Assembly (NCBI RefSeq): GCF_958453765.1
Contig: NZ_CAUDZA010000010.1
Location: 1 to 64,000, forward strand
Origin: Phascolarctobacterium_A succinatutens_B
GTDB lineage: Bacteria; Bacillota; Negativicutes; Acidaminococcales; Acidaminococcaceae
Length of the DNA: 64,000 bases
Direction of reading: 5' to 3'
Made by a program: the position numbers and the translations under genes. Below the pieces are notes generated by a model, which had not been told where the DNA came from, made no database searches, and saw nothing but the letters and a program-made list of their open reading frames with translations. This document shows, in pieces, positions 38,562-49,100 of the stretch (position 1 is the first letter of the stretch; each line of letters begins with the position of its first letter).

Positions 38562-40397
38562 TTAGAAGCTGTATTTTACACCAATCAGGAAATTAATCGG
38601 AGTATAGTAATACTCTGCGGAAGAAGATCTGTAAGAAATATCTTCTCTATCCAAAATATTATTAACTGTCAGGAAAACACTGCCGTTTTTAGTCATCTGA
38701 TATTCAGCATTGAAATTAGTAATCAAGGACGGTGTAGTATCCTTATCAGACAATACTCTGTCGCCGGTATAAGCTGCATTCAAGGCTGCACTGAACTTAT
38801 CCATTCTATAAGTCAGTCCTGCTTTAAAATATAATTTTGCGTAATCTCTTTCCCAGTCACCAACAACACCTTTCTTCATATTTCTGGTTTTAGGACTGCT
38901 GTAGGAAGCAGATAAGCTGTAACCGAAGCCTTTATCAGCACTTAAGGAGTATTCCGCCTCGATGCCGGTATTCTTCAAATCTTCGTTTTCATAAGTAAAA
39001 TCACCAAGTTTTTCGTCATACTTAGCTGTAATATTGTCTTTTACTTTATAAGAGAATAAAGCAATTCTTGCTTTTCTGAAATCGTCAAAATCTTTCTTCA
39101 AGCCTAACTCATAATGCATACCGGTTTGAGCCTTTAAGTCAGCACCGGCTTTAGTCTTATAAATCTGATGTAAATCAGGCATCTTATAGGATTGGCCAAT
39201 GCTGGCATACAGATTAGTATCTTCTGCTAATTTATGTGTATACTGAACCTGTCCGCTAAAGTTGGTATTGTTATAATCATTAGGTGCACCGGTAGTCCAG
39301 GATTCACGCGCACTTAATGCAAGTGTATTCTTCTCATCAAATTGTTTTTCGTAGGAAGCATAAACAGAATAGTTATTTCTGCTCTGCATAGCTTGTTCAT
39401 ACGGTGTATATTGTTCTGCTTTATAGTTAGCACCAACCAATGCTACATCGCCGTCATTCAGATTCCAGGTTTTCTGTAAATCCAAGCCAAAGTTTTTGTT
39501 ATTTTCTTCATCGTAAGCTAATTTGCCGGTTTTCAAGGTAATGGCATCTTTTTCACGGTTTCTGTCAACATAATAAGCGGTTGCCTTGAAGCCGTTATCA
39601 TCATAAGCTAATTGAAGATTGTTACGTTTAACATGTTGTTTGGTATCGGTAGCCTTTTTACCTTCGGTAATGTAATGATACTTAGAATCATTGTGCCCCG
39701 CAGTAAACAGCAATCTCTCATTAATCTGATAGCTTAAATCAAAATTGTTATTTTCAGGACCTTTCCAATCTCTGCCATCACTGGCAACATTTTCAGTAGT
39801 GCCTACTTTGGTATATTTATAACCAAAGCCAAAGCCTTCAGCCTGGAAGCTGCCGCTATATTCCTGACGGCCGTCGTTACCTACAGCAGCTTTAACATAA
39901 TTCTGTTTAGTTTTCTTAGTAATAATATTGATTACACCGCCGGTAGCTTCACTGCCATAAAGTACAGAACCGCCGCCACGGACAATTTCAACACGTTCAA
40001 TATTCTCAACAGGAATATCTGTCAAATCATATGTTCCGCGAGTATTTAACGGAATGCCATTAACAAGGACCAGCGTACCGTTGGCATTACCACGCATAAC
40101 AATTTTACTGGTCATATTACCCATAGAGCTGCCTGCCGGACCATACTGATGTGCTTCCAGACCTGCACCGAATTTAAGTGCGTCATACAAGTTCGTCGCA
40201 CCTGTCTGCTCAAGTTTTTTAGTATCAAGAACCTCGGTAGAAGCTGCAACCTCTACATCTCTTTTCTCATAGCGGGTAGCAGTTACAACCATCTGGTCAA
40301 GAGTGTACTCCTGCAGTTCTTCGGCAAAAGCAGCTGTACTGCTCATCAAGGTACCGGTAATCAACGCCGTCATCAACAAACCTTTTGTCATCTTCAT
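38562..40397 (-). CDS. TonB-dependent receptor 2
   Basis: A 611-residue receptor. Signal peptide MKMTKGLLMTALITGTLMSS, then TAAFAEELQEY and TonB box DQMVVTATR. Plug motifs: VLVNGIPLNTRGTYDLTDIP and VLYGSEATGGVINIITKK. The barrel ends VKYSF. It is closely related to receptor 1 in the first 200 residues and diverges in the barrel, as expected for a different ligand. ATG at 40397 has AGGAG ten bases upstream. Confidence 0.93.
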   Translation of the reverse strand: MKMTKGLLMTALITGTLMSSTAAFAEELQEYTLDQMVVTATRYEKRDVEVAASTEVLDTKKLEQTGATNLYDALKFGAGLEAHQYGPAGSSMGNMTSKIVMRGNANGTLVLVNGIPLNTRGTYDLTDIPVENIERVEIVRGGGSVLYGSEATGGVINIITKKTKQNYVKAAVGNDGRQEYSGSFQAEGFGFGYKYTKVGTTENVASDGRDWKGPENNNFDLSYQINERLLFTAGHNDSKYHYITEGKKATDTKQHVKRNNLQLAYDDNGFKATAYYVDRNREKDAITLKTGKLAYDEENNKNFGLDLQKTWNLNDGDVALVGANYKAEQYTPYEQAMQSRNNYSVYASYEKQFDEKNTLALSARESWTTGAPNDYNNTNFSGQVQYTHKLAEDTNLYASIGQSYKMPDLHQIYKTKAGADLKAQTGMHYELGLKKDFDDFRKARIALFSYKVKDNITAKYDEKLGDFTYENEDLKNTGIEAEYSLSADKGFGYSLSASYSSPKTRNMKKGVVGDWERDYAKLYFKAGLTYRMDKFSAALNAAYTGDRVLSDKDTTPSLITNFNAEYQMTKNGSVFLTVNNILDREDISYRSSSAEYYYTPINFLIGVKYSF

Positions 40398-40431
40398 TTT
40401 ACTCATACTCCTATCAAAAATATTTATTGAA

Positions 40432-40475
40432 AAGCCCTTGCATATCCAGTCTTTCATGGCCATATGCACTGGCTT
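40432..40475 (-). ncRNA. Leader hairpin of receptor 2
   Basis: Minus strand AAGCC ... GCATAT ... CCA-TGAAAGAC-TGG ... ATATGC ... GGGCTT; same fold as the copy before receptor 1. Confidence 0.55.
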
Positions 40476-40520
40476 CACAATAGACAAAATAGTATTTATA
40501 CACCAACTCATCTAGTTAAC

Positions 40521-40549
40521 ATTATATCTTATTTTAAACCATATAGCTA
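40521..40549 (-). promoter_or_regulatory. Promoter of receptor gene 2
   Basis: TATAAT (40521-40526) on the minus strand with TAGCTATATGGTTTAAAATA upstream, matching the receptor 1 promoter. Confidence 0.5.
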
Positions 40550-40585
40550 CGCTATACGCAAGAGTTTTATGAAAATTTTTTATAC

Positions 40586-40610
40586 AAAAAGGCGGCGCTT
40601 GCGCACCGCC
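40586..40610 (-). terminator. Terminator of receptor gene 3
   Basis: GGCGGTGC-GCAA-GCGCCGCC hairpin on the minus strand followed by a T run. Confidence 0.75.
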
Positions 40611-40627
40611 TCAGCTGTTTTATTAAA

Positions 40628-42559
40628 TTAGAAGGTATAGTTATAGGTCAGCATCCAGTTAAACGGCATACCCCAGTTTTCATACTTGTTGATAGTATCA
40701 TCTCTGTCAAGGAGATTATTCAAGGTCAGGGATGCGGAATGATGCTCATCAGCTTTATAGGTGAAGTTAGCATTCAACAGACTTCTGTGCGGAATGCTGT
40801 GATCGCTGCCTTTAGAGCCTAAGCTGTTATAATAGGAGCTTTCACGTTTACCCAAATACAGGAAGTTCAAGTTGCTGGACAGTTTACCGACAGTATAATC
40901 AATACCTGCAGTCAATTGCAGCTTAGCATCAGATTGCTTGTAGAAATCCTTGCCCTCTTCTTTAGTTTTAGGATTGGAGAAAGCAGCGCCTAAATTATAG
41001 CTGAACTGATCGCTGAGATGCTTTTTATACTCAATTTCCAAACCATCATTTTTGAATTTGCCGACATTCTTCAGAACCTTATTCGGCAGGCCGATATCAA
41101 CCCAATCAAACTTAGCATCTATATCCATATGATATACGCCGGCCTTTACGGATGCTGTGTCAGTGATGTGCTTGATACCGGTTTCATAGGTCCAGCCCTC
41201 TTGCGGTTTTAAATCACCAACACTATCTCCCGTATGAGAGAAGAATTGGTTCAGAGGCGGCAGCTGATAGGATTTGGCAGCATTAGCATACCAGGAAATA
41301 TTATCGCTGAGCTTATACAATGCCTGAATTTGAGGAACAAATTCGTTATGGCTCTTAGTCTTATCCTGACCTTTGATATAATCCTCGCTAATATGCTGAC
41401 CGCGAATACCGGCAGTTACATCAAATTTATCGGAAAATGCATATTTATAGGATGCATATAAGCCATAATTCTTACGTTCGCCCTGCATATGCTCGTATCT
41501 GTCTTCTGCTTCTTCTTTAGAAATAGTCATACCAAGAACCAAGGTATCCTTATCATCGCGTAAGTTCCATGCTTTCTGGGTATCCCAAGTTAAAGTATTC
41601 AGATTCCAGTCAGAGGATTTAGCACGTTTATTAGGTCCATATACAAAGCCTTTAAGAGTTGCCTGGTAAGGAGAAACTACACGTTTATTATAAGAAACAA
41701 TTGTCTTGAACTGATTATCCTTATCATTATAGATTGCGCTTACATTATCACGTCTGTCTTTGTAATAATAAGCTGTGCCGGCACCGGTTTCTACACCGTT
41801 TTTCACGGTATAGGAATCTCTGTAATAATTGCCCTCGGTATGAGCAAAGTTAAAGCTCAATTTATCGGTAGGAGATAAGCTTACAAAAGCGTTATCCTTG
41901 CTGCTGTCGCGATATTTCCATTTTCTGCTAGATTTTTCAAAAACCTTATTAGTCTGGTCTACATCACCAAGATAATCCTTGCTGACAGCAACTGTATAGC
42001 CTTTACCGGAGCTGAATAAACCCCATTTTTTATCATAGTTGCCGGCACCTACGGAAATAGTAGTGCGATTACCGTCTTTCTTGGTAATAATATTAATTAC
42101 ACCGCCGGTTGCTTCCGCACCGTAAAGTACAGACTGAGCACCACGGACAATTTCGATTTTCTCAACAGCCTCTACAGGAATACCCTCCATGCTGTTGTAG
42201 TTCATCATGTTAATCGGAGCGCCGTTAACCATTACCAAGGTGCCCTTATCAAGGCCACGCAGAACAGTTCTGGTAGAGCTGCCGCCGAATTCACGACCGC
42301 CGGGGCCATAAGCATTGTTGGTAAAGCCAACCTGACGCTCAATAACCTCATAAGCAGTTTTGGCGCCGCTGTTCTCGATTTCTTTAGCATTGATAACACT
42401 AACAGCAGCAGGAACTTCTAATTCTCTTGCTTCGGTTCTCGTCGCAGTTACAACCATCTGGTCAAGCGTATACTCCTGCAGCTCTTCGGCAAAAGCACCT
42501 GTACTTGCGCACATCAAAGTACCGGTAATCAATGCAGTCATTAACAATCCTTTTTTCAT
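40628..42559 (-). CDS. TonB-dependent receptor 3
   Basis: A 643-residue receptor starting MKKGLLMTALITGTLMCAST, with GAFAEELQEY and TonB box DQMVVTATR. Plug motifs VMVNGAPINMMNYNSMEGIP and VLYGAEATGGVINIITKK; end YNYTF. The start at 42559 has AGGAG ten bases upstream; ATG nine bases earlier is too close to the site. Barrel similar in layout to receptor 4 (both lose the KxxY-type loops of receptor 1). Confidence 0.93.
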   Translation of the reverse strand: MKKGLLMTALITGTLMCASTGAFAEELQEYTLDQMVVTATRTEARELEVPAAVSVINAKEIENSGAKTAYEVIERQVGFTNNAYGPGGREFGGSSTRTVLRGLDKGTLVMVNGAPINMMNYNSMEGIPVEAVEKIEIVRGAQSVLYGAEATGGVINIITKKDGNRTTISVGAGNYDKKWGLFSSGKGYTVAVSKDYLGDVDQTNKVFEKSSRKWKYRDSSKDNAFVSLSPTDKLSFNFAHTEGNYYRDSYTVKNGVETGAGTAYYYKDRRDNVSAIYNDKDNQFKTIVSYNKRVVSPYQATLKGFVYGPNKRAKSSDWNLNTLTWDTQKAWNLRDDKDTLVLGMTISKEEAEDRYEHMQGERKNYGLYASYKYAFSDKFDVTAGIRGQHISEDYIKGQDKTKSHNEFVPQIQALYKLSDNISWYANAAKSYQLPPLNQFFSHTGDSVGDLKPQEGWTYETGIKHITDTASVKAGVYHMDIDAKFDWVDIGLPNKVLKNVGKFKNDGLEIEYKKHLSDQFSYNLGAAFSNPKTKEEGKDFYKQSDAKLQLTAGIDYTVGKLSSNLNFLYLGKRESSYYNSLGSKGSDHSIPHRSLLNANFTYKADEHHSASLTLNNLLDRDDTINKYENWGMPFNWMLTYNYTF

Positions 42560-42594
42560 TTTACTCATACTCCTATGAAAATATATTTATCGAA

Positions 42595-42639
42595 AAGTCC
42601 CTGCATATCCAGTCTTTCATGGTCATATGCCGGCGGCTT
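42595..42639 (-). ncRNA. Leader hairpin of receptor 3
   Basis: Minus strand AAGCC ... GCATAT ... CCA-TGAAAGAC-TGG ... ATATGC ... GGACTT. Here the frame that stays open in copies 1 and 2 has a TAG, so the conserved unit is RNA structure rather than peptide. Confidence 0.55.
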
Positions 42640-42684
42640 CACAATAGACAAAATAATGTCTGTATATCAACTCATCTAGTTAAC

Positions 42685-42690
42685 ATTATA
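42685..42690 (-). promoter_or_regulatory. Promoter of receptor gene 3
   Basis: TATAAT on the minus strand, with AAATGGTTTGAAATGATA upstream and GTTAACTAGATGAGTTG downstream, as before receptor 2. Confidence 0.45.
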
Positions 42691-42750
42691 TATCATTTCA
42701 AACCATTTATCCACTTAATCTTCATGATTTTTTCATAAAAAATCACAAGA

Positions 42751-42779
42751 AAAAAAGCGGCACTAACGCACCGCTTTTT
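42751..42779. terminator. Bidirectional terminator of the binding-protein gene
   Basis: AAAAGCGG and CCGCTTTT hairpin around CACTAACGCA, with T runs on both strands. Confidence 0.6.
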
Positions 42780-42835
42780 CAGTTACTATTCAAGGCTGTA
42801 AATGTAATTAATCATGATGTTTTTATGCTTAATTA

Positions 42836-43819
42836 TCAAAACCCTTTCAAAAACTCCTCCGGCTCTAAAACAACACAGTCACCATAAACCAAATGTGCCA
42901 GCTTCTGCACCGACCATACGCAATTCTGATGACCGATAAAAATGTATTTTTCATCAAGCAGAGCTACATTCCCGTTTTTTACCGCTCGCAAATTTTCTAA
43001 GCTCTTATCAGCTAAAAACTCACCCAGCAATTTCTCATCCTTAGCCTTATTATCCTTCCATGGCTTTGCAAGAAAGAAGAAATCCGGATTTATCTCTATC
43101 ATGACCTCTTTATTGACTGTCTGTCCGGTATTCATTCCCAAATCTGCAATACCGTTTCTTATCTTGGCATGCTTGCAGATATCATCATACATGCAACCCT
43201 TGCCTCCGTAGGACGCGTAATTGGCTGATACAAGAACAGTACTTTTACTGTAATGAAGCTCTTGTGGTATATTGCGTTCAATCCTCTCCAGTTTATCGTT
43301 CATTTTTTGGACTAAAATCTTACCACGCTGCTCTTCACCTACTAGCCGGGAAAGCTTGATAATTTCATTTTTGACTTCTTCTATATTTGTAGACAACCTT
43401 ACAACATAAACAGGTATACCCATATCACGATAAGACTGAATTTTATCTGCACCAATTACCTCATTAACAATGAATATATCCGGCTTGAAAGCCAGAACTG
43501 CTTCCAATCCCGGATTTGTAATCTTATTTTCGACCAATGAACTTACCATATTGCCAAACGATTTTGCCGAGTTATCCATATTTTTAGATACAGACAGCAT
43601 TTTTTCAGGCTCCACTAATCCCAAAAGGATGTTATCAAGATAAATATTGTTGGTCATAATTTTTTCCGGCTTCTTCTTTAGTTTTACCTGATAACCGGTA
43701 TCGTCCGTTACAACGATTGCGTTATCTTTGCCTGCAAACTTCGCAGATTGGCTAAAGTTTTCTGTTGTGCAACCGGAAAGAATACAGGCTATAACAAGCA
43801 TAAGGATTAAGCGATACAT
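42836..43819 (-). CDS. BtuF/HmuT-like periplasmic binding lipoprotein
   Basis: A 327-residue protein. Lipobox ILSGCTT at residues 14-20, then a helical-backbone metal/tetrapyrrole binding fold: VTDDTGYQVKLKKKPEKIMT, LEAVLAFKPDIFIVNE and GMNTGQTVNKEVMIEINPDF. Such proteins deliver haem, cobalamin or siderophores to an ABC importer, but no permease or ATPase is encoded nearby. It sits between receptors 3 and 4. Confidence 0.85.
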   Translation of the reverse strand: MYRLILMLVIACILSGCTTENFSQSAKFAGKDNAIVVTDDTGYQVKLKKKPEKIMTNNIYLDNILLGLVEPEKMLSVSKNMDNSAKSFGNMVSSLVENKITNPGLEAVLAFKPDIFIVNEVIGADKIQSYRDMGIPVYVVRLSTNIEEVKNEIIKLSRLVGEEQRGKILVQKMNDKLERIERNIPQELHYSKSTVLVSANYASYGGKGCMYDDICKHAKIRNGIADLGMNTGQTVNKEVMIEINPDFFFLAKPWKDNKAKDEKLLGEFLADKSLENLRAVKNGNVALLDEKYIFIGHQNCVWSVQKLAHLVYGDCVVLEPEEFLKGF

Positions 43820-43891
43820 ATTTTCCCTTTCAAATTTAAACGAATATTACTTTACCGAGAGTATTAGCGGTGTTTTAAAACATGCTGTTTT

Positions 43892-43920
43892 TAAAAAGGT
43901 GACGCAGTTTTGCGCCACCT
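43892..43920 (-). terminator. Terminator of receptor gene 4
   Basis: AGGTGGCGC and GCGTCACCT pair on the minus strand around AAAAC and are followed by a T run. Confidence 0.65.
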
Positions 43921-43937
43921 TGTGGAGAATCAAGTAA

Positions 43938-45860
43938 TTAGAAGCGATATTCGTAGGACAAAGTCCAGTTGAACGGTTTATCCAGATTTTCACTGACATT
44001 GATCGAATTATCTCTGTCTAAGAGGTTGTAAAGATTTAAGGTAATACTGTTATTTTTGTCAGGATCATAGTTAATAACAGAATTCAACTTAATAATGTTT
44101 TTCAGCTTATGCAGGCTGCCGTAGGATGCATCCTCTCTATCACCCAAATAATAAAGGTTTACACCGACGCCAAGCTTGCTGTAATTGTACTTAGCGCCTG
44201 CAGTAAATTGGTATCTGGAGGATTGCTGAGTCCACTTGCCGGCATCTTTAGCCAAAGGATCCTGATAGGTTGCACCTAAATTGTATCTCCAATGTTCTCC
44301 GATTACTTTATCATATTCGAATTCAACACCGGTGTTTTTAAATTCGCCAAGATTTACCTGAATATATGTATCGGGATCAATTCCCGCCGGAGGAATAATG
44401 CCTAATTGATTATATTTTTTCCAGGCAAACTTATCATCCATTCTCATTGTGAACACAGCTAATTTGCTAGAGGATGTATCGGTAATCTTCTTCAAGCCGG
44501 TTTCATAGGTCCAGCCCTCCTGAGGCTTCAACGCACCATTAGAACCCGTTTTGCTTCTGGAGTATCTGGAATTGATTGCCGGCATTTCAAAGGCCTTGCC
44601 AACGTTAATATACCAGCTGGTATTTTCATTCAGTTTATATAAGGTCTGTAATTGCGGCAGATATACATTGTGTGCGCCATCAAAGCCGTTATTTTTTACA
44701 TAATGTGCTCTTACACCGATATTAGTAGAGAACTTATCATCATATTTTTGATTCCAGGAGAAATAAGCTGCCAGGCTGTCTCTGGAAATAGCGTTGCTTC
44801 TATTGGCAATTTCTTCATAATGCTCTTTGTTGGCAGTTACGCCGGTCAGCAATGTTGCTTTATCGGATAAAGTCCAGTCCTTGTTAATATCGTAGTTAAT
44901 GGTGTACAGAATAATATTGCTGCTGGAACCGCTTCTTAAAACCTGTCCGTTAGTTTTATATTGCTTACCGTCTATTCTTCTTCTGTTGAAGGATAAATTA
45001 GATTTGAGCTTATCCTGTTCGTTGTTATAGAGTAAAGCTACATTATCTCTTTCATCATTATAGCTATAAGAAGTTTTATTCATGCTTCCGTCAGGATTGA
45101 GATATGTCATACCAGTATTTTTAGTTTCCGTATGCATATAATTAAGCGTAAAATCTTTAGCCAAGTTTACGCTTGCGAACAGATTATTTTTGGTATAAGC
45201 ACGTCTGTCTGTATCGAATCCTTTGTAGTTGATAGAAGAGTTCTCAAATTTTTTATAATAGTCACGGCTGAAGCTCAAAATATATTTATCACCGCTGGAA
45301 GCAACCTCATAACCCTTTTTATAGTTACCTGCTACAGCTTTAATGCTGTTGTTAATTTTTCCAGCTTTTTTGGTAATGATGTTAATAACGCCACCCATAG
45401 CTTCACTGCCATAAAGAACAGAATTAGAGCCTTTTACAACCTCAATTTTTTCTACGGCACTGATAGGAATGCCTGCGGTTGAATTGTAATTGTTCAGGTT
45501 GATAGGTGCACCGTTCAACAAAACCAAAGTGCCTTTGTCTAAACCGCGGATATAGGTACGGCCCGTAGAGCTGCCATTATCGCCTTCACCGCCGGTATAG
45601 GAATAGCTTTGAATGCCAACAGTCTGCTCCAACGCATCAAATACACTTACATAACCGCGATTTTTAATTTCCTGTTCTGTAATAATGTTAGTTGTTGCAG
45701 GAACCTCAACATCACGCTTTTCTGTTCTTGTGGCTGTTACAACAACCTGATCTAAAGAATACTCCTGCAGCTCTTCGGCAAACGCAGCTGCACTACTACA
45801 TAAAACAGTACCGGTAATGAGGGCTGTCATCAGCATGCCCTTGGAAAAATTTGACTTCAT
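43938..45860 (-). CDS. TonB-dependent receptor 4
   Basis: A 640-residue receptor: MKSNFSKGMLMTALITGTVL signal, AFAEELQEYSLDQVVVTATR with TonB box, plug VLLNGAPINLNNYNSTAGIP and VLYGSEAMGGVINIITKK, end YEYRF. It lies downstream of the RND pump operon. The leader contains a promoter, an intrinsic terminator and a diverged form of the leader hairpin. ATG at 45860 has AAGGAG about 12 bases upstream. Confidence 0.93.
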   Translation of the reverse strand: MKSNFSKGMLMTALITGTVLCSSAAAFAEELQEYSLDQVVVTATRTEKRDVEVPATTNIITEQEIKNRGYVSVFDALEQTVGIQSYSYTGGEGDNGSSTGRTYIRGLDKGTLVLLNGAPINLNNYNSTAGIPISAVEKIEVVKGSNSVLYGSEAMGGVINIITKKAGKINNSIKAVAGNYKKGYEVASSGDKYILSFSRDYYKKFENSSINYKGFDTDRRAYTKNNLFASVNLAKDFTLNYMHTETKNTGMTYLNPDGSMNKTSYSYNDERDNVALLYNNEQDKLKSNLSFNRRRIDGKQYKTNGQVLRSGSSSNIILYTINYDINKDWTLSDKATLLTGVTANKEHYEEIANRSNAISRDSLAAYFSWNQKYDDKFSTNIGVRAHYVKNNGFDGAHNVYLPQLQTLYKLNENTSWYINVGKAFEMPAINSRYSRSKTGSNGALKPQEGWTYETGLKKITDTSSSKLAVFTMRMDDKFAWKKYNQLGIIPPAGIDPDTYIQVNLGEFKNTGVEFEYDKVIGEHWRYNLGATYQDPLAKDAGKWTQQSSRYQFTAGAKYNYSKLGVGVNLYYLGDREDASYGSLHKLKNIIKLNSVINYDPDKNNSITLNLYNLLDRDNSINVSENLDKPFNWTLSYEYRF

Positions 45861-45905
45861 GTTTTACTCATACTCCTTAAAAATATTTATTTTGACCACC
45901 CTTCC

Positions 45906-45931
45906 CCCGTCCAGTCTTGTATGGCCACGAG
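45906..45931 (-). ncRNA. Leader hairpin of receptor 4 (diverged copy)
   Basis: Minus strand CTCGT-GG-CCA-TACAAGAC-TGG-ACGGG. The outer stem has wholly different bases from copies 1-3 but still pairs (one G-U), which is covariation. Confidence 0.5.
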
Positions 45932-45980
45932 CTACTAAGTGCATCAAGCAAACTAACAGGCTATACGGCAATATAGCTAT

Positions 45981-46019
45981 AAAAAATGCGCCCTTGCTTT
46001 TATAATCAGCAAAGGCGCA
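45981..46019 (-). terminator. Intrinsic terminator in the leader of receptor 4
   Basis: TGCGCCTTTGC and GCAAGGGCGCA pair with one mismatch, followed by TTTTTT on the minus strand. It lies between the promoter at 46096-46124 and the receptor gene, so it may act as an attenuator, or simply end the RND operon. Confidence 0.6.
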
Positions 46020-46095
46020 AGTTGCTCTTCTGATAGTATATAAGAAAAGCTCTAACAAAATTATAATTGTTTAGAACTTCTTCTTACTTACAAAT

Positions 46096-46124
46096 AGTAT
46101 ACTATATAAATTGTTTTGACGCAA
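46096..46124 (-). promoter_or_regulatory. Promoter upstream of the receptor 4 leader
   Basis: TTGCGT (46119-46124) and TATACT (46096-46101) 17 bases apart on the minus strand, just after the RND gene. ATAGTATACTAT at the -10 is a palindrome also found at about 51052 before the secreted-protein gene. Confidence 0.5.
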
Positions 46125-46143
46125 TATATATTCCTATTTATTA

Positions 46144-49100
46144 TTAAATTCGATTAGGAAATTTTTCTTTCAACCACAAAAACAGTATCGGCAGCACCAA
46201 CAGCGTAAATACCGTCGACGTTATCATACCGCCGATGATAACCCACGCCATGCTAACGCGCGTTTCCGAGCCTGCGCTCAGCGACAGCGCCGTCGGTAGC
46301 ATGCCCACCACCATCGTCAGTGCTGTCATAAAGATAGGCTTCAGACGAGTTTTGCCTGCTTCGATTACCGCAGCCTTCGCCGTCATGCCTTCATGCATCA
46401 GCGTCAGCGTATAGTCCAAAAGCAACGTGCCGTTTTTCGCTACCAAACCATCCATAACCAGAATACCGATAAGTGAATACAGATTGATTGTATTATGCGT
46501 CAGCAGCAAACAGAAGATGGCACCGATAATGCCCAGCGGCAGCGAAAACATACGGATGAACGGAGTAAATACCGATTCATAGAGCACTGCCAGCAGCAGA
46601 TAAATCAACAGAAGTGACAGCGACAATGCCATAGCCATTTCGGCAAAGGAATCGTTCATCGTGGTCGCCTGACCGGAAAAAGCATAGCTACTCTTAAGAC
46701 CTGCGGCATTGAGCTTCTGCGTCAGCTCCTTAACTACCTCATTCAGCGGTCTGTCCGTCAGATTACACTGGATGTTGATAATGCGCTCCTTGTTCACGCG
46801 ACGGATAGTAATCGGGCCTACGCCCTCTTCTACGTCAGCAAGGTCGCCAAGAAAGACGCTTCCTCTGCCTGTCTGCACCGGAATAGCGCGCACGTCTTCA
46901 ATATCATAGCCACTGCCACCGGCAAAGCGTACTGCTATATCGGTGTCATTGCCATGGTTTTGCACATCGTTCGCCAGAACGCCGGCACTGCGTCCGCCAA
47001 TGGCAGCGTTAAAGGACTGCGCCACATCATTGACTGTCGCGTGATAATATTTAAGCTTGTCGCGGTCCACCGTCACCTTCAGCTCCGGCATGCCTTTAAC
47101 ATAGGAATTTTTGATATCCTTCAGGCCTGCAGTCGAAGCAAAAATCTGCTCCACCTTAGCGGAATCAGCCACAAGCTGGTCCATATCGCTGCCCTTAAGC
47201 TCCACCTGTACCGGCGAGCGCACAAGGTTGCGACCGCCCGAAACACCGGTAACGGATGACTGAATCTCATTGACGCGCACCTTGATTTCGCCAAGATTCT
47301 GCTTGGCAAAGCTGCGGATGCCCTGTGCTACCTGCCACACGTCCCTGCTGCGCTCATCGCTGCTTTTGAGCGCGATAATCAGCTTGCCCATGCTCTGTGT
47401 GGTCGTTACATTAGTCATATAATGCTCGATTTCCGGCACCTTGGCCAAATAATCCTCAAACAGCAGCAAGGCCTCGTTGGTTTGGTCAGCGTTAAAGCCC
47501 GTAGGCAGCTCAATATTCACCTGAATCGCGCTTTCGTCGGTACGCGGCATGTACTCCGAACCAACTATACCAAGCGGTACCAGCGCCACCGCCACTGCGA
47601 AGGCTGCCAGCACTCCCAGCACCAACTTCTTCGGCTTTTCTATGCATTTGCGCAGCAGAATATCGTATTTTGCTATTGTCTGCGCCTCAAAGGCATCCAG
47701 CCTGCTCCACAGCTTGCCCTTAGGCTCCTCCACGCCGTTTTTATAAAAGCGCGAAGCCAGCATCGGTGTCAGCGTAAAGGAAACGACCAGCGACATCAGC
47801 GTAGCAAAAACAATCGTCATGCCAAACTGCTTGAAAAACTGTCCTGTCGCACTTTGCATAAAGGCAATCGGCAAAAATACCACCACGTCGCAAAGCGTCA
47901 TAGCGATTGCTGCCATACCAATCTCATTACGACCTTCCTCCGCTGCCACGTCGGCGCTTTTGCCCATCGCCAGAAAGCGATGGATATTCTCCAACACAAC
48001 AATGGAGTCATCTACAAGAATACCGATACACAGCGCCATACCCATAAGTGACATCATATTGAAGGTAAAGCCTGCCAGATACATCAGGAAGAAGGTTGCA
48101 ATCAGCGAGGTAGGAATAGCAATCATAACTGCCATAGAGGACTTCCAGCCACGCAGGAACAGATACAAAACAAGTCCCGTGGTAACAAGTCCTTCGAGCA
48201 GCGTTTTTAGCGTGTTGCTCAGGGAATCGCGCACGAAATGCGACTGGTCATAAACAACTGTGAAAACGTAGTCCGGATAATCCTTACGCAGCGTTTCCAG
48301 CTGCTGCAGCACGCCGTCTGCTGTGTCGACGATATTGGCACCGCTGGCCTTATAAACCTCCAGCGATACCGCCTCATTGCCGTCAACACGGCTATAGGCC
48401 ACAGCACGCTTATCCTTGGCCTGCACGTTAGCCACCTGCCCCAGCTCGATGTATCTGCCGCCCGCACCCTTAAGCTGCAGGTGCTGAATCTCCTCTGGAG
48501 CCTTGTACTGCGCCTGCAGACGCACGGTTTTTTCCAAAGCATCAGTATAGACGGAGCCGGAAGAAACAATAACGTTTTCCTTGCGCACCGCTGTAATAAT
48601 ATCCTGCAGAGTCAAACCGTAATAATTGAGCTTATCCTTGTCAACCTCGATTGCGATTTCCTTGGCACGTCCGCCGGTAACGTCAACATCGGCTACACCG
48701 GCTGCCTGCTGCAAGCGCTCCTTAAAGCTGCTGTCTGCCAAGGCAAAAATATCGTCCAGGTTATCCTTAGACGTTGCTGCAATCTGGATAATAGGATATT
48801 CTTCGGAGGAACGCTTGAGCACTGCAGGCTCATCAATATCCTCTGGAAGATTCTTACGGATACGGCTGACTTTTTTCGTTGCCTCGATAGCCACCATATC
48901 AGCATCGGCCTGACTGTCCAGCTCGACAAAAATCTCCGCACGTCCGGGACGTGTAGCGGAACGCACCTGCTTAAAGTGCGAAATTGAGGACAGCTCGTCC
49001 TCAATCGGCTTCGTCACCTGCTGTTCGACAGATTCCGTACTGGCGCCCGGATAGTTGACAATGACGCTGATAAATTTAGAGTCCACGTCCGGCAACAGCT

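Noticed and set aside
35331..46124. Cobalamin riboswitch before the receptors
   Set aside because: No B12 box or matching multi-stem layout was found in the leaders.
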